A stretch of DNA of 64,000 nucleotides, taken from assembly GCA_036924285.1 (NCBI GenBank), contig JAYKYS010000002.1, positions 39,447,501-39,511,500 of the forward strand, written 5' to 3'. Below the pieces are notes generated by a model. That model saw only the letters and a list, made by a program, of their open reading frames with translations, did no database searches and was not told where the DNA came from. Shown piece after piece: positions 12,501 to 25,022 of this stretch. The DNA comes from Asterella californica (lineage: Eukaryota; Streptophyta; Marchantiopsida; Marchantiales; Aytoniaceae). The position numbers were made by a program, and so were the translations under genes. Each line of letters begins with the position of its first letter. Within the stretch, counting starts at the first letter, position 1.

Positions 12501-14390
12501 ACCCAGTCCATCGACGAATCCTCTCCACAGAAGCATGACTACACTACATGAACGAGAAATGATTAGAGCCTTCAATACCTTGCACGGAAAGGCCAGGTCA
12601 ACCCTCCAAGGCGACCTCCAACGCGGCAGTCGGCATTCAGCATCCAGGTTTTCTACACGGCATAGGAGTCGCATACTGTGTCTTACTGATGACGACGCCG
12701 ATAACCTTGATCAAGGCGGAGACAAACACCTCCTTCCGACTTCGTTCCACGGTTTCCAACAAGAGATGGCTGGCATTGGCTACTGGAGACTTTATGAATG
12801 AATATCGAACGTGTATGTGATATAGAACCAAACACGCCTGCTTATCGCCCCTCCCAACTCAGTGGATGAAATCTGAAAACCCATCATATCGCAAGGCGCA
12901 TATCTGCATGCATTGTACGTTCTACTCCGTACTAAGTCCTTATAGTGTATTTCGCGCGGGTACAAATGAATAGACAATGTCTGGATCTTTAACTGTACTT
13001 GAGTTCCTATTCATCCACACATAACTTTCCGAGCTCAAACGGACGGCCTCTCGGTTTCCCGCATTCTCAGAGTTGATGACACTAAAAATTGATAACAGAA
13101 CTCCAGAGCACATCCAACTTGTGCCGGGAGCGTGTTCCTTTCTCGGAAGCAATAATAAAAATGACTTGCACGTCGCAGGACAAGCCGTCCGTCAGGAGAA
13201 GCTCTAGGTTTGAGCAGTTAATGGTCACGCCACAACGTGATGAGATATGTGAGATCATAATAGAATGGTCATTGCATAACAACCGCTCATGTCAGCTGAC
13301 TCCGGGAGCCACAAACATCCCTTCATAACGGATAAAAGGGCACGAATCCGTTATGATGGTTGGGACCTCCCACCTGCTAAGGAAGACCAGACAACCACGC
13401 TCACCACCCAAGTCAAGGGCGATGGTTCTTCACCGCCAGCTAATGCCATCAAATCACGGACTGGAAGTCTCATGTGGCTCTTAATACCAAAGCCACCAGT
13501 TCCCTACTGAACGCTCAACTTCAATGATTACGGCTTAATGGAAAGCTCTTCAATAACCCAAGGTGATGGCCTCCACGCTGGAACTGCACAAAAAAACTCG
13601 TATGAACAAGTACAATGTCAAAACCTAGACAGAAACTACATCAACACTACCACAGTCAGCTATCCAGGACTATACGGCTTGATCACTGTGTCTGCTACTA
13701 GGTGTGAAACAGGAGGGTGCCTTGCCACTAGTTTCAGATCAGATACGCATGTGAATGGTATCGGCAGCGGACTGAATTGAATGTTAGTTTTCTCTATTTT
13801 GATTACAGAAAGTGCGTAACTGCCTCTCTATGCCACCGGTAGATTCCAGAGAGTGCCCAGGAGACCAAAATAATGTAAACTGCCAGTAAACTGGCTCTCG
13901 GACAGACTTAATACTTCTATGTCTAAAACTCTGAACACAGATACTAGCAGGCATTAAGTTGTCACGAATCAAACAGGAAACACAAGGAGCCACAGGTTGG
14001 GAGAAAGGCAGATAATTCAAGGAATGTAGAAGCTTAATATTGTGATGTTTTCGAGGTCCTGACTGGAAACGAAGATGCTTGCACCGGCTCAAAGTGTATG
14101 CCTAACATAAGCACCCAATACGAGCTCTCACACACATGACTGCACAAGAACTGTACGTAGCGCTGTAGGCAGAGACTAAACTGGCACTAACTTTATCTCG
14201 ATAATAAAGACCCTGAAGAGGTTGAAGTCCGAAACATGAACTGCTACAGCAGCCAACCACAGCAACCAATTACCCCACAGACGGAACTAGTAGGAGGAAA
14301 CCAAGAGCATGAGTTAAGGGATTTACCGGTACGAGATAGACCGCAAATATGTCCATCATAAACGATCATGAGACGCGGAAATTCACTCGC
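9516..14390. other. Intergenic and 3' flank of the COX23-like gene, no other gene recognised
   Basis: Short ORFs on both strands (the longest is 10600-11025 minus, 141 codons) show no family motif. An 18-bp word, GAGTCCTGGAACATCACT, occurs twice near 11850 and 11922. The part just below 14391 should contain the 3' UTR of the minus-strand gene that ends there; no unambiguous poly(A) signal was chosen. Confidence 0.4.
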
Positions 14391-15507
14391 TCAGAAAAAC
14401 CGCTTGCTTTTGCGATTAGCTTCAAGACGTATTTCCCTCTGATTTTCAGATCACAGAGATTTGTCAGTCAAAACCTCCCACGAAAGAGGTCACCCGAACA
14501 CAATTACAACCCAGTCGTAAGTGAACATTAAGAAGCATGCAAAACCGTTAAATGGAATGCTGAAATAAAACTAGTGCTTCATGTAATTCCCAATATATGT
14601 GAGTTGCATTAACAAGTTCCGAAACAAGTCGAAACTTGCAGAAGAAACATTACTTGCATGTTTCAATGAGGATTCTCCCTGACCATGAGAGTTTAGATTG
14701 CGTTGAAAGATCTAAAGAGTCCGCCAACAAGTTCTGGATGAACCTAACTGCAGTTACCTCTTGTTTCCTACATGCCTTGTACGCATCGAAGTGGTCTTGA
14801 CACTTGCTCTTGTCGTAATCTGAGTCATCCAAACCTTCAAACGAAGACCAATCGCATTACATTAGACAACGATGAAATCTTAAATCTATTCGAAGGAGTA
14901 AATAGATGTAGGCAGCAAGGAATTAAAACTTCAGCATACCAAATATAACGCGTTAACTAACAGCAGGCGGTAGTGCAACGGGTAATATGCCACAATGATC
15001 TGCCTCCAGTACCAACTTCAGACTGCAAAGTATCAGCCAGCTATAGGACAACAAATCACAACTGACACACTTGATCTACATCGCCTATCCACTCACAATT
15101 CTCGATCCTCAAACTTTGAATTTGTTCATGCACCTCGCAATTCGATAACATTTATAGGCGCGGAAGAAATTAACGTTCCCAATAACCAGCAAACGGGTGA
15201 CTCCACGCTTTTCAGCAGTCAAAATTCCTGACCTAACCATGTCACCGACATAATCCTCGAAGGTACAACTTCGGCAACAAAGGAATGATTCCATCTCGGC
15301 AAGGACTGGAGCATATAAACTGCTCCATCTACTACAGGTCGCATTCCAACTAATCTTCGACCAGAGCTACAGCATACAGAGTGATTGCATACATTTGAGA
15401 GAGGCAGCATACTGAGGGGCGCAGAATGACTCGGAGAGCTTCTGAATACTCTTCCGCGGGGTGGAATCTTGAGACCCCGTCGGAGCGGTGGTCGTCAAAC
15501 CCTCCAT
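14391..15507 (-). CDS. COX23: COX23-like twin CX9C (CHCH) mitochondrial intermembrane-space protein, three exons
   Basis: The gene was rebuilt from three short exons on the minus strand: 15507-15393, 14834-14758 and 14438-14391. The introns use GT/AG (GTATGC and GTAACT donors) and join in phase to give 79 residues. The start is the ATG at 15507-15505. Exon 1 encodes the first CX9C helix (FCAPQYAASLKC, Cys29 and Cys39); Cys39 is split by intron 1. Exon 2 encodes the second (KCQDHFDAYKAC, Cys50 and Cys60). Exon 3 gives the basic tail REIRLEANRKSKRFF. The ten residues between Cys39 and Cys50 and the tail fit plant COX23 homologues of about 70-80 residues. Such proteins are oxidised by Mia40 in the intermembrane space and help assemble cytochrome c oxidase. 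The spacing decides the donor: the next GT downstream would insert five extra residues. No other gene is adjacent. Confidence 0.85.
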
Positions 15508-15870
15508 TACTTCCAAAACCCCGACACAGCGACAATAAGCACAAAACCGGAAAACCCGTCAAGCACAAACCAAAGACGCCTTCTTCTTGTGCACGCACGG
15601 GACGGAATCTCCTTCCTCTCTCTCTGTGTGTGCTCAATTTCCTTCAACTCTTCAGCTCTAACGCACGCACAGCTACAACAGCTCACGACTTCTTCCTTCG
15701 CTCGTGACAGCGAATCTAGCAGAATCCCGCTGATCCCCAACCGGATTCAGAAGAGCTCTGTCACCCTCTCCCTCCAGGGTCACACGTACTGATTTTACCT
15801 TCTCTTCTCTCCATCAATCACCGGCACCCTAATCTCTGTCGAGACTCAAAGACTGGACCCTTTTCCTTTT
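15508..15870 (-). promoter_or_regulatory. Likely 5' UTR and promoter region of the COX23-like gene
   Basis: Directly upstream of the ATG, rich in GA on the coding strand (CT on the plus strand, with a CTCTCTCTCT stretch near 15616-15626). No clear TATA box was found. ORFs here on either strand are low in complexity and show no domain. The assignment rests on position only. Confidence 0.3.
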
Positions 15871-16610
15871 GTCGGTGGGTTCACTTCACGTCCAAGAGAC
15901 GTCGTTACAGTCTCTTGTCTCTTCTCAACCTTCAAATTCTGTTTCAACTTTCAAATCTTACGAACAGATGAGTAGATTTACTTTTTCCCTCCGCGTGGCA
16001 AGTGTTCTCTTCCTACGCCTATGGCATGCAGTCGCGCCCTTAGAGAGACCAGGCGCGTGCTGGTTTGAGGAAGCTTTTGCATGAAAGAGTAAACGAATTA
16101 TATGCAGCAATCATTATCCAACAAATATTTCTTTAGTTGGATTTGCATTTTCCTTTAGTCGGAAATATTGCTTTTGTTAACATCTATACGCACAAGCTAA
16201 AAGTGTAACTCCTTTATTTACAAATTTGAAAATATAATATTTTATTACTTACGGAGGTTTTTACCTGATGTTCCAAATACTCAATAATCTTATAATTTTC
16301 TTTCCAATGACGCTTCTTCCAAGCGATGGCTCAAGAGGTCCCATAGAACTAGAACTCAGTGAGAAATTAGAACACGATTCATATTCAGCATCAATCAATA
16401 AAGAAATGAGAGGTGAGCACTCTTCTTAATTTTCATGTCACTCTGTCCTCCATTAGGAAGGACATTACGTCGTGCTAATAAGAATTTATGAGTTGAGAAC
16501 GTAAAACTCAAATTCCAGTAGGTTAATGGTTACGAGAAGGTGTGAGATTTATGGATAATATTTTTTCTCTATAAGAGATATCTATCGCAGGTATTTGAAA
16601 GTTTCTTTAT
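15871..16610. other. Intergenic, nothing recognised
   Basis: Short ORFs without domains, becoming AT-rich toward the right. No repeat or RNA gene seen. Confidence 0.4.
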
Positions 16611-17230
16611 CATTACCAGCGAAGGTTATCAAATATAAGAGTATGTAGGAGAGACATCGCTTCATCTTTTAGCTTTGGAGATATATGGACCGACAGCCTC
16701 GGAGTTCGATATTTTTATTCGAGATTGTGTCAGAGCTTATCATTATCTTCATTACCAGCGAAGGTTACCAAGTATAAGAATATGCAGGAGGGACATCGCT
16801 TCATCTTTTAGCCTTGGAGATATATGGATCGACAGCATCGGAGTTCGACATCATTATTCGAGATTGTTCCAGAGCTTATCATGAGAGACATCATGAAATA
16901 TCATTTTCTTTTTTTTGACACTATATTTTTAGACAACGAGTTTCTATTAGTCTACAGAGAACTTTAGCATACGCGATCCACAAAAGAGCAAATGTAGTAG
17001 GTGATGTTATTTCATGCGCATCTGTTGTATGTAGTAATTTTGACTTACCGGAGTGTGATAGAATAAGAACGATAGACTATCTTAGAGCTATTGATGATAA
17101 AAGGGTTAAGCCGAGATGTTCTTCCTCTCTTCGGGGCGTTGGTTGCTTGGACCTTGATTCCCTCTTTCCCTTATAAGGCTTGATGAGTTCTTTTCATCCG
17201 TTGCCTAGTCATTGCGTCGCGATTTTCCTC
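16611..17230 (+). mobile_element. 5'-truncated RLE-type LINE copy with an internal duplication
   Basis: This matches the end of the ORF and the 3' UTR of the element at the left edge. It has ...CATCGCTTCATC.., then GCTTTGGAGATATATGG, then the same C-terminal coding region, and then the CCCTTATAAGGCTTGATG and GCGTCGCG signals of the 3' UTR. The frame is broken by stops and indels. The first part is present twice in tandem with a period of 139 bp (from 16611 and from 16750). Divergence from the left-edge copy is large, so this is an old relic. Confidence 0.7.
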
Positions 17231-18310
17231 TTACCAGTTAAGGGAAAACTCACACCATAGCTTAGTTTGGCTCGGCTTGCGTTCCTGCTCTTCTATTTTT
17301 GCTTCTCGGCGTTCTTCTCTGTTGCTTCTACCTTGTTTCTTGCGCACTTTGCTTCTAATTCCTGTGTGTTTCATTTACGTTGAGCTACACTTTCAACCTG
17401 ACTTCATTCATGTGCGCGCTTGGAAGCAGATCTGCGGCTATTACTCAGGACTCAGGAGAGGCTCGGCTTCTGGCTCTTTGCGGAACTCCTCCTTTTCGGC
17501 AGACTGCCCGCTACGAAGGACTGAATCTCTTGACTATACAAACACTGGGATTGAGAACGGACTCCTTGTTTATCTTTTTCGCTTCTAATCTATCTGATTC
17601 TGTGTTTGTGCCTCTCCAATCAGGGCTTTGCTGCACTCTACTTCATGATGCCCGTTACTTCCTTCTCGTCAACGACGGAGCTTATCGACGAACTTCCTTT
17701 GGAACAGCTTGGGGCCCTATCGGTAGCGATATCGTTGTCACTTGACTCGGCGGTACATGTTACCTTTGGATACGAGGATCGGATCATCACCTTCGTCTCT
17801 TTTCCACTCAAGCCTTGTTGACATTCTACTACGAAGGGGATGTCCCGCTGGAGGCTTTTCAGAGCCTTTTCCTATAATGCATTGCTTTTATCTTGCCATT
17901 CATTTGCACTCTCATAAATCGAACCCCTTGGATGTCCGCCTTCACACTTTTCTTCGTAATTTACTTCTTCCAGCCTCTCGACGCTTGCTTGCTCTCTCTT
18001 CCAGCCTCTCTCGCTTTGATTCCTTTTGGGCTGCTCTTGCCTTCCCCCTTTTCGGTCTCTTTTCGGCTCGTCTGCTTGTTGGTTAGCCCGCTCTCTTACC
18101 GCTAGTCTCACTAGCTAAGAGACTTGGTTGTATTTTTTCTCGGTATACAAGCCACATGGCTTTTGGGGGTTGCTCCATCTCCGGCTCTTGTGATTTCTCC
18201 CACTCCTCTACTATTGAATCACGCTGGAGGGAATTGGGAGTCTTCGCGCGTAGGGCTCTGGAGTTCACTCCCCTTTCTGTACGACCTTTTCCCATTTGAA
18301 TAAAGTCCAG
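17231..18310 (+). other. Unrecognised region with overlapping ORFs, ending near an AATAAA
   Basis: Directly behind the LINE 3' end lie several overlapping plus-strand ORFs of 70-120 codons in different frames (17277-17588, 17380-17745, 17742-18086). The base composition is more balanced than that of the neighbourhood, and an AATAAA lies near 18299. This could be a decayed coding sequence carried with the element or an unrelated retrosequence. No domain could be recognised. Confidence 0.3.
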
Positions 18311-19615
18311 CGGCTTTTATTTTTTCGTTATATCTATTACAGATTAAGATTTAAAATCTTTATCTTTTATTTCCCACTGCAATCCTTTAATGACTCTGAA
18401 AAGTGTATCAGAAACTCAAACCGTCCAAAAGTACTCAAAACTGTTACTCGAATGGTCTGATTTGGGGATAATGTGTCTTTTGGAATCTTAGGGGGAGATG
18501 CTATAACTTTGGGGAATGGTATAAATTAAAGACTAGTACAAAAGTAAATGATGAAAAGGTTTGTGTTTAAGCCAGTTAGAGGAGCTTAAAGACATGTGGT
18601 GGAGATTTTCATTTAAAATTCTTTAAAATTTACTGCGCTTCCCTAACTTCAAAACTTCAATAATGACTCAATAACCCAAAATCGAACCATTAGGAAGAAC
18701 AGTGTGGACCTTTTGAACAGGTGAGTTTCTGATTAAAGTTTCAATTAAAGTTTGTGGAGGGAAAATTGCACTATTACAAATAAAGAATTCTTTATCACTA
18801 CACGCGTGGAGATGCTCTAGAGATCCCGAGTAGAGGTTATCTGTTCGGTGAACACCACTACAAGTTGAAAACCGTTCGAGATGTCTGAAATACACTCATG
18901 CATTTTATTCTTTTTCTGAAAAGAAATATTATTTTTCAGGTTTGAAATTTGAAACCAACCCTATTGCTGGTGGGAACGAAATAGCAGAATTTGAGTGCAA
19001 CAACCGTTCGAAACAACCTCTTTCTGGCGGTTTCTTCTAGGTTACCGAATTGTAAGGTCCTTTATTGGCTTAGGAAAAAGAGAAACTGTTTGAATTTTGA
19101 AACAACCTCTAGGATCAAACTTCTTCTAGAAAGATGTCAGATTCTTCTAAATAGTGAAGTTGCAACGTCCAAGAAGACGGCTGGAAAGAAGTACGAAGGT
19201 ACATCCTCCTCCTCGATGCTGCATGATTGATCATGATCATCTTACGAATATGCTACTTTGACATCATTCTGGAATATTCCTTCATCTGCTGCGGAGAACT
19301 ATACCAGAATAATCCCATGATTCCTCTATTTCCTGGTGCAACTAAATAGTCCGCTGCAACCCCCGTTGGGACAGAACACACTCTCTGTACACCGACAGCC
19401 AATGCTGATGATAACAGTCTGCGTCTACCTTGGTACTTGAGTTGATCTACCCTAATTAATTCACTCTAATCGTAGTGATGATAGCACCACGAAGGTCTCA
19501 TGTAAGTGAATGTTCCACATAGACTCATAGGTGGATGCCAAGAGAAAGAGGTTCGCACTCGATGCCATACCTGCATGAGAGCCGAAGCAAATGTTGAGCC
19601 TCGAACACAGATAGT
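18311..19615. other. Intergenic, nothing recognised
   Basis: AT-rich sequence with short ORFs and no motif. No repeat or RNA gene was supported. Confidence 0.4.
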
Positions 19616-19625
19616 GGTCTCAAGG

Positions 19626-19944
19626 CAGAAATCTACTTAGTCAGCCCCCTCTAGCAACTTCACGACTCTGTCCATCCTAACTAATCAAAAGTTTCTTTGT
19701 CAACCTCCACGTAAGATGTACCGGGAAAGTTTTTATGATGTTTTTGATACAAAAGTGTTATAAGAACCTTAGTGCACAAATCTGCTGTGATATGTTCTTC
19801 TACTTGTCATATTACCGACTACTGGTTGATGCGCCTTCCTCTTACTGGTAATATCAGGTCCTGGGGTTGACAAAGAAACTTTTGAACTGTCGAGGTTGAC
19901 AGAGTCGTGAAGTTGCTGGAGGGGGCTGACTAAGTAAATTTCTG
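19626..19944. mobile_element. MITE of Mutator type, 319 bp, with 10-bp target-site duplication
   Basis: The terminal inverted repeats are about 84 bp and largely complementary. The left one starts CAGAAATCTACTTAGTCAGC and the right one ends with the near-exact complement (CAGAAATTTACTTAGTCAGC reversed). The element is flanked on both sides by the identical 10-mer GGTCTCAAGG (19616-19625 and 19945-19954). There is no coding capacity. Long TIRs plus a 9-11 bp duplication are typical of non-autonomous Mutator-like elements; hAT would give 8 bp. The moderate arm divergence says it is not very recent, although the duplication is intact. Confidence 0.85.
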
Positions 19945-19977
19945 GGTCTCAAGGAGGAGTTTTGCATGCAACTGAGG

Positions 19978-20480
19978 TCATGCATGCGAGAGGCGAGAAA
20001 AGAGCAGCGGCCAAGAGGAAGAGAAATAGTGGATGAGCAAGTCTCCAGCTAGTTTGGTGAGTAAAGCAATCTGAAACAGGGGTAAATTAAACAGTCCTAA
20101 ACTTCCTTGCCCCTCTGGAAAGCAAAGAGCCGACCAAGCCACCAAATGTAGTTTAAACTTGCCTTGTTTGTCTTGCCCCAGGGCGTAAGAATACGAACTT
20201 GAGAGCGACGCAGCAGATTCGTGGTAAGAGCAAATATCATCAATACCTTGCAGAATGAACCGAAAAATTAAAACACGCATATCAAAGGTATAGAACGGGG
20301 AAGAACAGAAGCACCATCTATCTGCATGTTGAATGTCAGAGCCAACTGGAACTCCCAAATACTGAAATATAGCGTGACGGTCCTGCAAAGCAAAAAGGAG
20401 GTGCTGGAGCCACTACGGTGGAGGTTGATATCTACTTAGAAGTAAAACCTTGGATTTAGCCAAAGCTTCACGTATGGGTT
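19978..20480 (-). pseudogene. L1-type LINE relic (C-terminal reverse transcriptase region)
   Basis: Read on the minus strand, the frame gives AKSKVLL, then a decayed stretch, YLGVPVGSDI, a region like FYTFDMRVLIFRFILQGI, and KLHLVAWSALC followed by GLFNLPLFQIALLTKLAGDLL. This order (YLGVPVG, thumb, 'K-x-H-x-V-x-W ... GLG-x-x-x-LPLF-N-x-A-LL-K-x-W') is the well-known region behind the YADD motif in plant L1 LINE reverse transcriptases. The YADD motif, the endonuclease and RNase H are all missing, and the upstream part has stops. The 319-bp MITE lies 33 bp beyond the 3' side of this fragment. Confidence 0.75.
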
Positions 20481-20983
20481 CTCTGTATAATAAGTACATC
20501 TTTTTTGATAACATATACTGAGCAAAAGTTCTCCAAAGATGTTAAGCATGCTTATTTAACTCTAGGAGTTATTTAATTTAAGCTAGGTTGTATAGACCTA
20601 AACCGCATGGCGTGTTTTCTTTGCGATTCTCCTTCTTAAGTTAAATGTATCCAAAGTGCACTGCTGGCCAAACGGCGAAAAATGAAATATCTAAAACTGC
20701 CACCATAGTGACGATGCCATCGAGATGTTAGCAGAAATCTAATAAACATTTAAAAGAAGTATGCAATAATTTTAAAGTAAAATAAATATTAAATATTGTT
20801 ATTATATGTTAACTGCTTTGTACTTGCAGGATCTTCTCGAGATAACCCATAAAGCATGTGGACAATCACGTGCAATACGAATCATAAAAATTTTATCGTA
20901 ACTATGTGAAAAACTATATTTAACAAATTAAATTTATCATCTAATCCTTCTCGAGAAAGAGTTAAGTAATAAATTAAAATCTC

Positions 20984-21027
20984 TTGCATATTCCCCTCTT
21001 TCTACCATGGAACAGGTGAATATGCAA
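20984..21027. repeat. 10-bp stem with 24-nt loop
   Basis: TTGCATATTC (20984-20993) pairs with GAATATGCAA (21018-21027). The right side reads GGTGAATATGCAAGGAA, closely like the right side of a similar stem at 63050-63086 (GGTGAATAAGCAAGGAA). Nature unknown. Confidence 0.45.
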
Positions 21028-22388
21028 GGAAGTAAGGAAGTATAGTTATAGTAGTTGAGATTCTTGGAAGGATGATGGGCTTGTGAAATCTGGGTTCCGT
21101 TCAAAGTAAATGGTTTATTTGAACCTCATCTCCCTGTAACGCGGCTGTGGTTTCTAAATTAGTACCCGTACTAAGTAATCGCTTTTCTGGCACAGTTAAT
21201 CGCTCCTTGTTTTATCGCAGTTTTGAAAAGTGAAGTTTACTTGATCCCTGATACGGTATCCTTTCTATTCACAATATACTTTACCTTAGGAAGTTTGTAA
21301 TTATACCTTCTAAACAAGTGCTTTCCTTGAACATGCAAGTGCAGAGGATCTTCAAGTGCGATGAAATAGAATATCTACTGGCCCTCCAGAGGACAACGTC
21401 CCAGTATGAGGAAAAGGCTCTCGATACTCGAATTATCAAGTTGTGTTGTTGACCTGACTTCGTAAATATCTCAACAATTACTCTAGAGTATATATATATT
21501 ATTCTTTCAAGATGTTTTAGAGTTGAACTGTTGAAGTCAGCTGTACTTGCCTCCACTAGGATTAATTTAGGATTGACATATCCACGGTGATATAAAGGCT
21601 GGTTATATTCTATTTCCATGACACTGGAAAACCTAAAAGCTGTATGTTATTCGTCACTCCAGGTCACTCTGGCTTCTATTAGGTACGAATAAATAGATGT
21701 TTCTAATGAAAAGTTAATCAAGATTTGTCAATGATATGGTTTGTTTCTAATTTATCAAGTAGGCATCATACCCACTATTCTAAAAAAGATCCACGAAGTA
21801 TATGCTTACAATCATTTAGCAGATATGTAATTTCTTTCTAGTATAAGTATTACTGTTGATGCTTTTCACATTCATATTAAATTGAATCCCACCAACCACA
21901 AAGTTAGCTTCTAATGTCTTATCATTGAAAACCTTCTGGACAAGATATACATTTGCCGATGGAAAATTCTGTTATATCAAGTAACTTCTAACTGCAAGTA
22001 GGTATCTTGTCTATAAGGTTTTCAGTTATGAAATAATTAACTCTGGACTTCAAAAAATTAAAATTATTTAGTGGTTTTATTCTTTTGTAGTATTAGTTAC
22101 CGTTCTAGAAGTACCGTTATTTAGTACCGTTATAGAAGCAATAGCTATGAAAAGCTGAAGCTGCAGGATTCTTCTATTGGATACCAACTCGCTGGAGCTT
22201 GCTCTCTTCTTGGAGCCAAGAAGAGAAATCAAGCACATAAATTAAACAAATTGAACAACGGACAGAAGGAATAATAATGTAGTATGTACAAACACACTAA
22301 TCGCAAAAGATATCCAAAAGACCGTGGGAACAAACAAAATGAGACAAAAGAAGTATGATAAGTGTTAAGTGTTACACGTTCCGGAGAA

Positions 22389-22482
22389 GGAATTTCGGAT
22401 GTCAATATAGCCATATATTGTAGTTTATAAAGAGAAATATAGCGACGGAATTTCAGATGTCCATATGACCAAATATTGTAGT
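22389..22482. repeat. Short tandem duplication, period 58 bp
   Basis: A 36-bp word beginning GGAATTTC and ending ATATTGTAGT occurs at 22389 and again at 22447 with about five differences. Confidence 0.6.
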
Positions 22483-23051
22483 GCCGAAGGAGACAAGAGA
22501 TGTGGGCTCTAAACGATGATAGAAACCCCACACAAAAAATTATATAATAAGAAGTAGTTTAATAATCAACTTGTTAATAAAGCCCAAATATGTAAGCTGA
22601 AAATCAGTTAATAATTTCAAAAAAGAAATTAATTTTCTTGACTCTATATCTTATGTCCAAACTGGATTCTTCATTGGATTAGTGTTGATTACTGTGTTTT
22701 ATACAATCTCTCACATTCATCTACGAAATATTGCGTACATCTCCAAGGTCCATAAAATACGATCCATAATTCAATTGAGGCACAAAATTATTCCCATTTA
22801 GTCATGGTTTAAAAGTAAGCTAAATTTGCAAGACATCTTTTTGAAACTGAGCTCCATTTTCAGAACATTTCTTATCTTTCATATACAAGAGAAGTATATA
22901 TGGCAAGAACTGTCATTGAATTTAATCACTATACATTTGAACAAAGAAGAAAATGCAACCATCTAGACAATCTAGACTAGAAACAATGTCTAACATCAAA
23001 ATACAAATTTAGAATTCTCTCATACTTGTCTCACGTAAACCCGCAAGTAGC

Positions 23052-23073
23052 ATATATATATATATATATATAT
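23052..23073. repeat. (AT)n microsatellite
   Basis: Uninterrupted AT dinucleotide run of about eleven units. Confidence 0.9.
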
Positions 23074-24679
23074 CATTAATTGAGATACTCTTCTTTCTTG
23101 TTCCTTCTAGTTGTTATGTTTTCTTTGAAATTCAAATCCATTTCTTTTGATGATGCGAAGAACTCATGGATATCCAAGCATTTAAGATTTACCTATCTGT
23201 TACTACAACTAGTAGGCATATTGTATAGTTTTTTCTTTTCATTTTTTAATTAAGTTTTTATTAAGTTCTTGTATATTTGCTCTATCTATTTTGTTATCTA
23301 TTTGTACAACCGAAATTTTTTATTAATCATTGAATTTTGTTATGTAGAAAGCTTTAATAATATTACGCAGAAATTATATGATCACAAATTAAATTGATTT
23401 AAGAGAAGAACTTCTTATTCATCTCCAGCTTTATCTTTGTGCTCCAGTCGAAGCGAAGCGCTTACAGTTTTATTCTGTCCATTCCTAGCTAGCATTCCAT
23501 AACTAGTATTTCAGGGTTTGATTCTCTCTTATGGTCTTCACTTTGGTGATGTTTTCCCACTTTTTTGAACATCATGTTATTTCCTTTTCTGTTGATTTGA
23601 TGAATATTCAAGAATGGACGAGCCATCTAAAGAGATAAAGAGGTTAAAAGAACCATAATGATGAGACAGATGAATGAATGAGCATGTACGCAATGAATGA
23701 GTGAGTCACCCGTTTGTAGTTGCTACTACCAACTGCTCAACTCGGCTCTAGACTGTCCCCTTCCATCCAGTCAAATATCATGGCTTAATAGGCAACCTAG
23801 GCTTAGGTTATTTTAATAAGAGTAATTGAATTCAAGCATTATTGAAGCTCTCATCGGGTTATAAAATCCAGTGTCGTATCAAGTGACGTATAGCATTTAC
23901 ACGACCATGTTCTTTTACCTTTTTCTGAAGGTTCTTGATTTCTGCAACTATAAGAAGGGATTTCTTTTTAATTAAATTTCTTTAAAACCAGTGCTAAAAG
24001 TACATCAACAACTATAGTAGAATATAAGAGATCATTTATCCACTGGTCTTAGACACTCTAACGTCACACTAGTGATTCGCGGTCTCATAAATCTATCAAT
24101 ACTAACTAGTGTTTACCTTTAATTTTTCAAGCACTGAACACCAAGTCAAAGGCAGAAGAAATCTACATGTTATTCATAAGTAGGTCATCATAATACCACT
24201 TTGGAGCATTGATACCACATACATTTAGGAATTATGGTTATTTTCTTGAGGCGAGAAGGCCTGAAATTTAGTCAAGCAAGTTGAGTGATAAAGAACTAGA
24301 ATTCAACGACAAAGCTGATGTAAAAATGTTCGTAGAGTTAGTAAAAGCTTTAAAGACAGTCTAATGTCACTTGTACCTAACGGTAGTCGAGAGATTATGA
24401 GGACTTCATGTTTATACACCCGAAGGTTGTTGAGTTATTGCTGAAGTCAAGTCCGTTGTAACAACAAATCATTGACGTGTTAAAATCTGACCAAAGTATG
24501 AGTACGAATGTAACTCACTGACTCACTGATACTCCAGGAAAAAAAGGAGAATATTCTCATAGATTCAAATAGATAAAGATCAGGAAATCCATTCCATCCT
24601 GCGTTAACTAAGGGAAAAAGAAAAAGAAAAAATTATTTAAGGGAGTATTTACTAGAAGCATATCTCGCACACCCAACCC

Positions 24680-25022
24680 AGAAATTGGTTTTATCATATC
24701 CCCAATACGATTGTTGCTTTTGATCATATCTCTCTTAACATTTGGTTGCTTTATCATACGCCTGAAGGGTTATTGACAGTAGAACTAATCATTTTAATAC
24801 TTTCAATCTTGATTAAATATCACTGTAAGTCAAAATATTTAACATTAAAGACACGTTAAACTATCCATATTCTCATTTCTTTAATATGTGCAGTCTCACA
24901 TGTGAGTAACATCACAAAGTGACAAGCAATAGATAGTCAAGGATATGATCAAACCATACATCGTCAAGAGGGGTATGATCAAGCTCAAGGAACCTAATGG
25001 GGGTGTGATCAAGCTAATTTCT
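24680..25022. mobile_element. Second MITE, 343 bp, with 11-bp target-site duplication
   Basis: The left end (AGAAATTGGTTTTATCATA) and the complement of the right end (AGAAATTAGCTTGATCACA) pair. The inverted similarity continues inward for about 90 bp through repeated TTGATCATATC-like words. Flanks are ACACCCAACCC (24669-24679) and ACACCCAACTC (25023-25033), a 10/11 match. No ORF. As with the 19.6-kb element, long inverted ends and a 9-11 bp duplication point to a Mutator-type non-autonomous element. Both start with (C)AGAAAT, so they may be distant relatives. Confidence 0.75.

Larger units (their letters stand above)
20481..24668. other. AT-rich intergenic region, no gene recognised
   Basis: Long stretch with few ORFs above 60 codons and no recognisable domain. 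It contains the small hairpin, tandem repeat and (AT)n entries listed separately. A GTACCGTTAT word is repeated near 22110-22133. Confidence 0.45.

Noticed and set aside
15350..15637. Minus-strand ORF of 95 codons over COX23 exon 1
   Set aside because: It is in another frame; the COX23 frame gives the CX9C motif and splices in phase to two further exons.
17277..18105. Overlapping plus-strand ORFs as a gene
   Set aside because: The frames change without a splice-compatible pattern and no domain was recognised; kept only as an unrecognised region.
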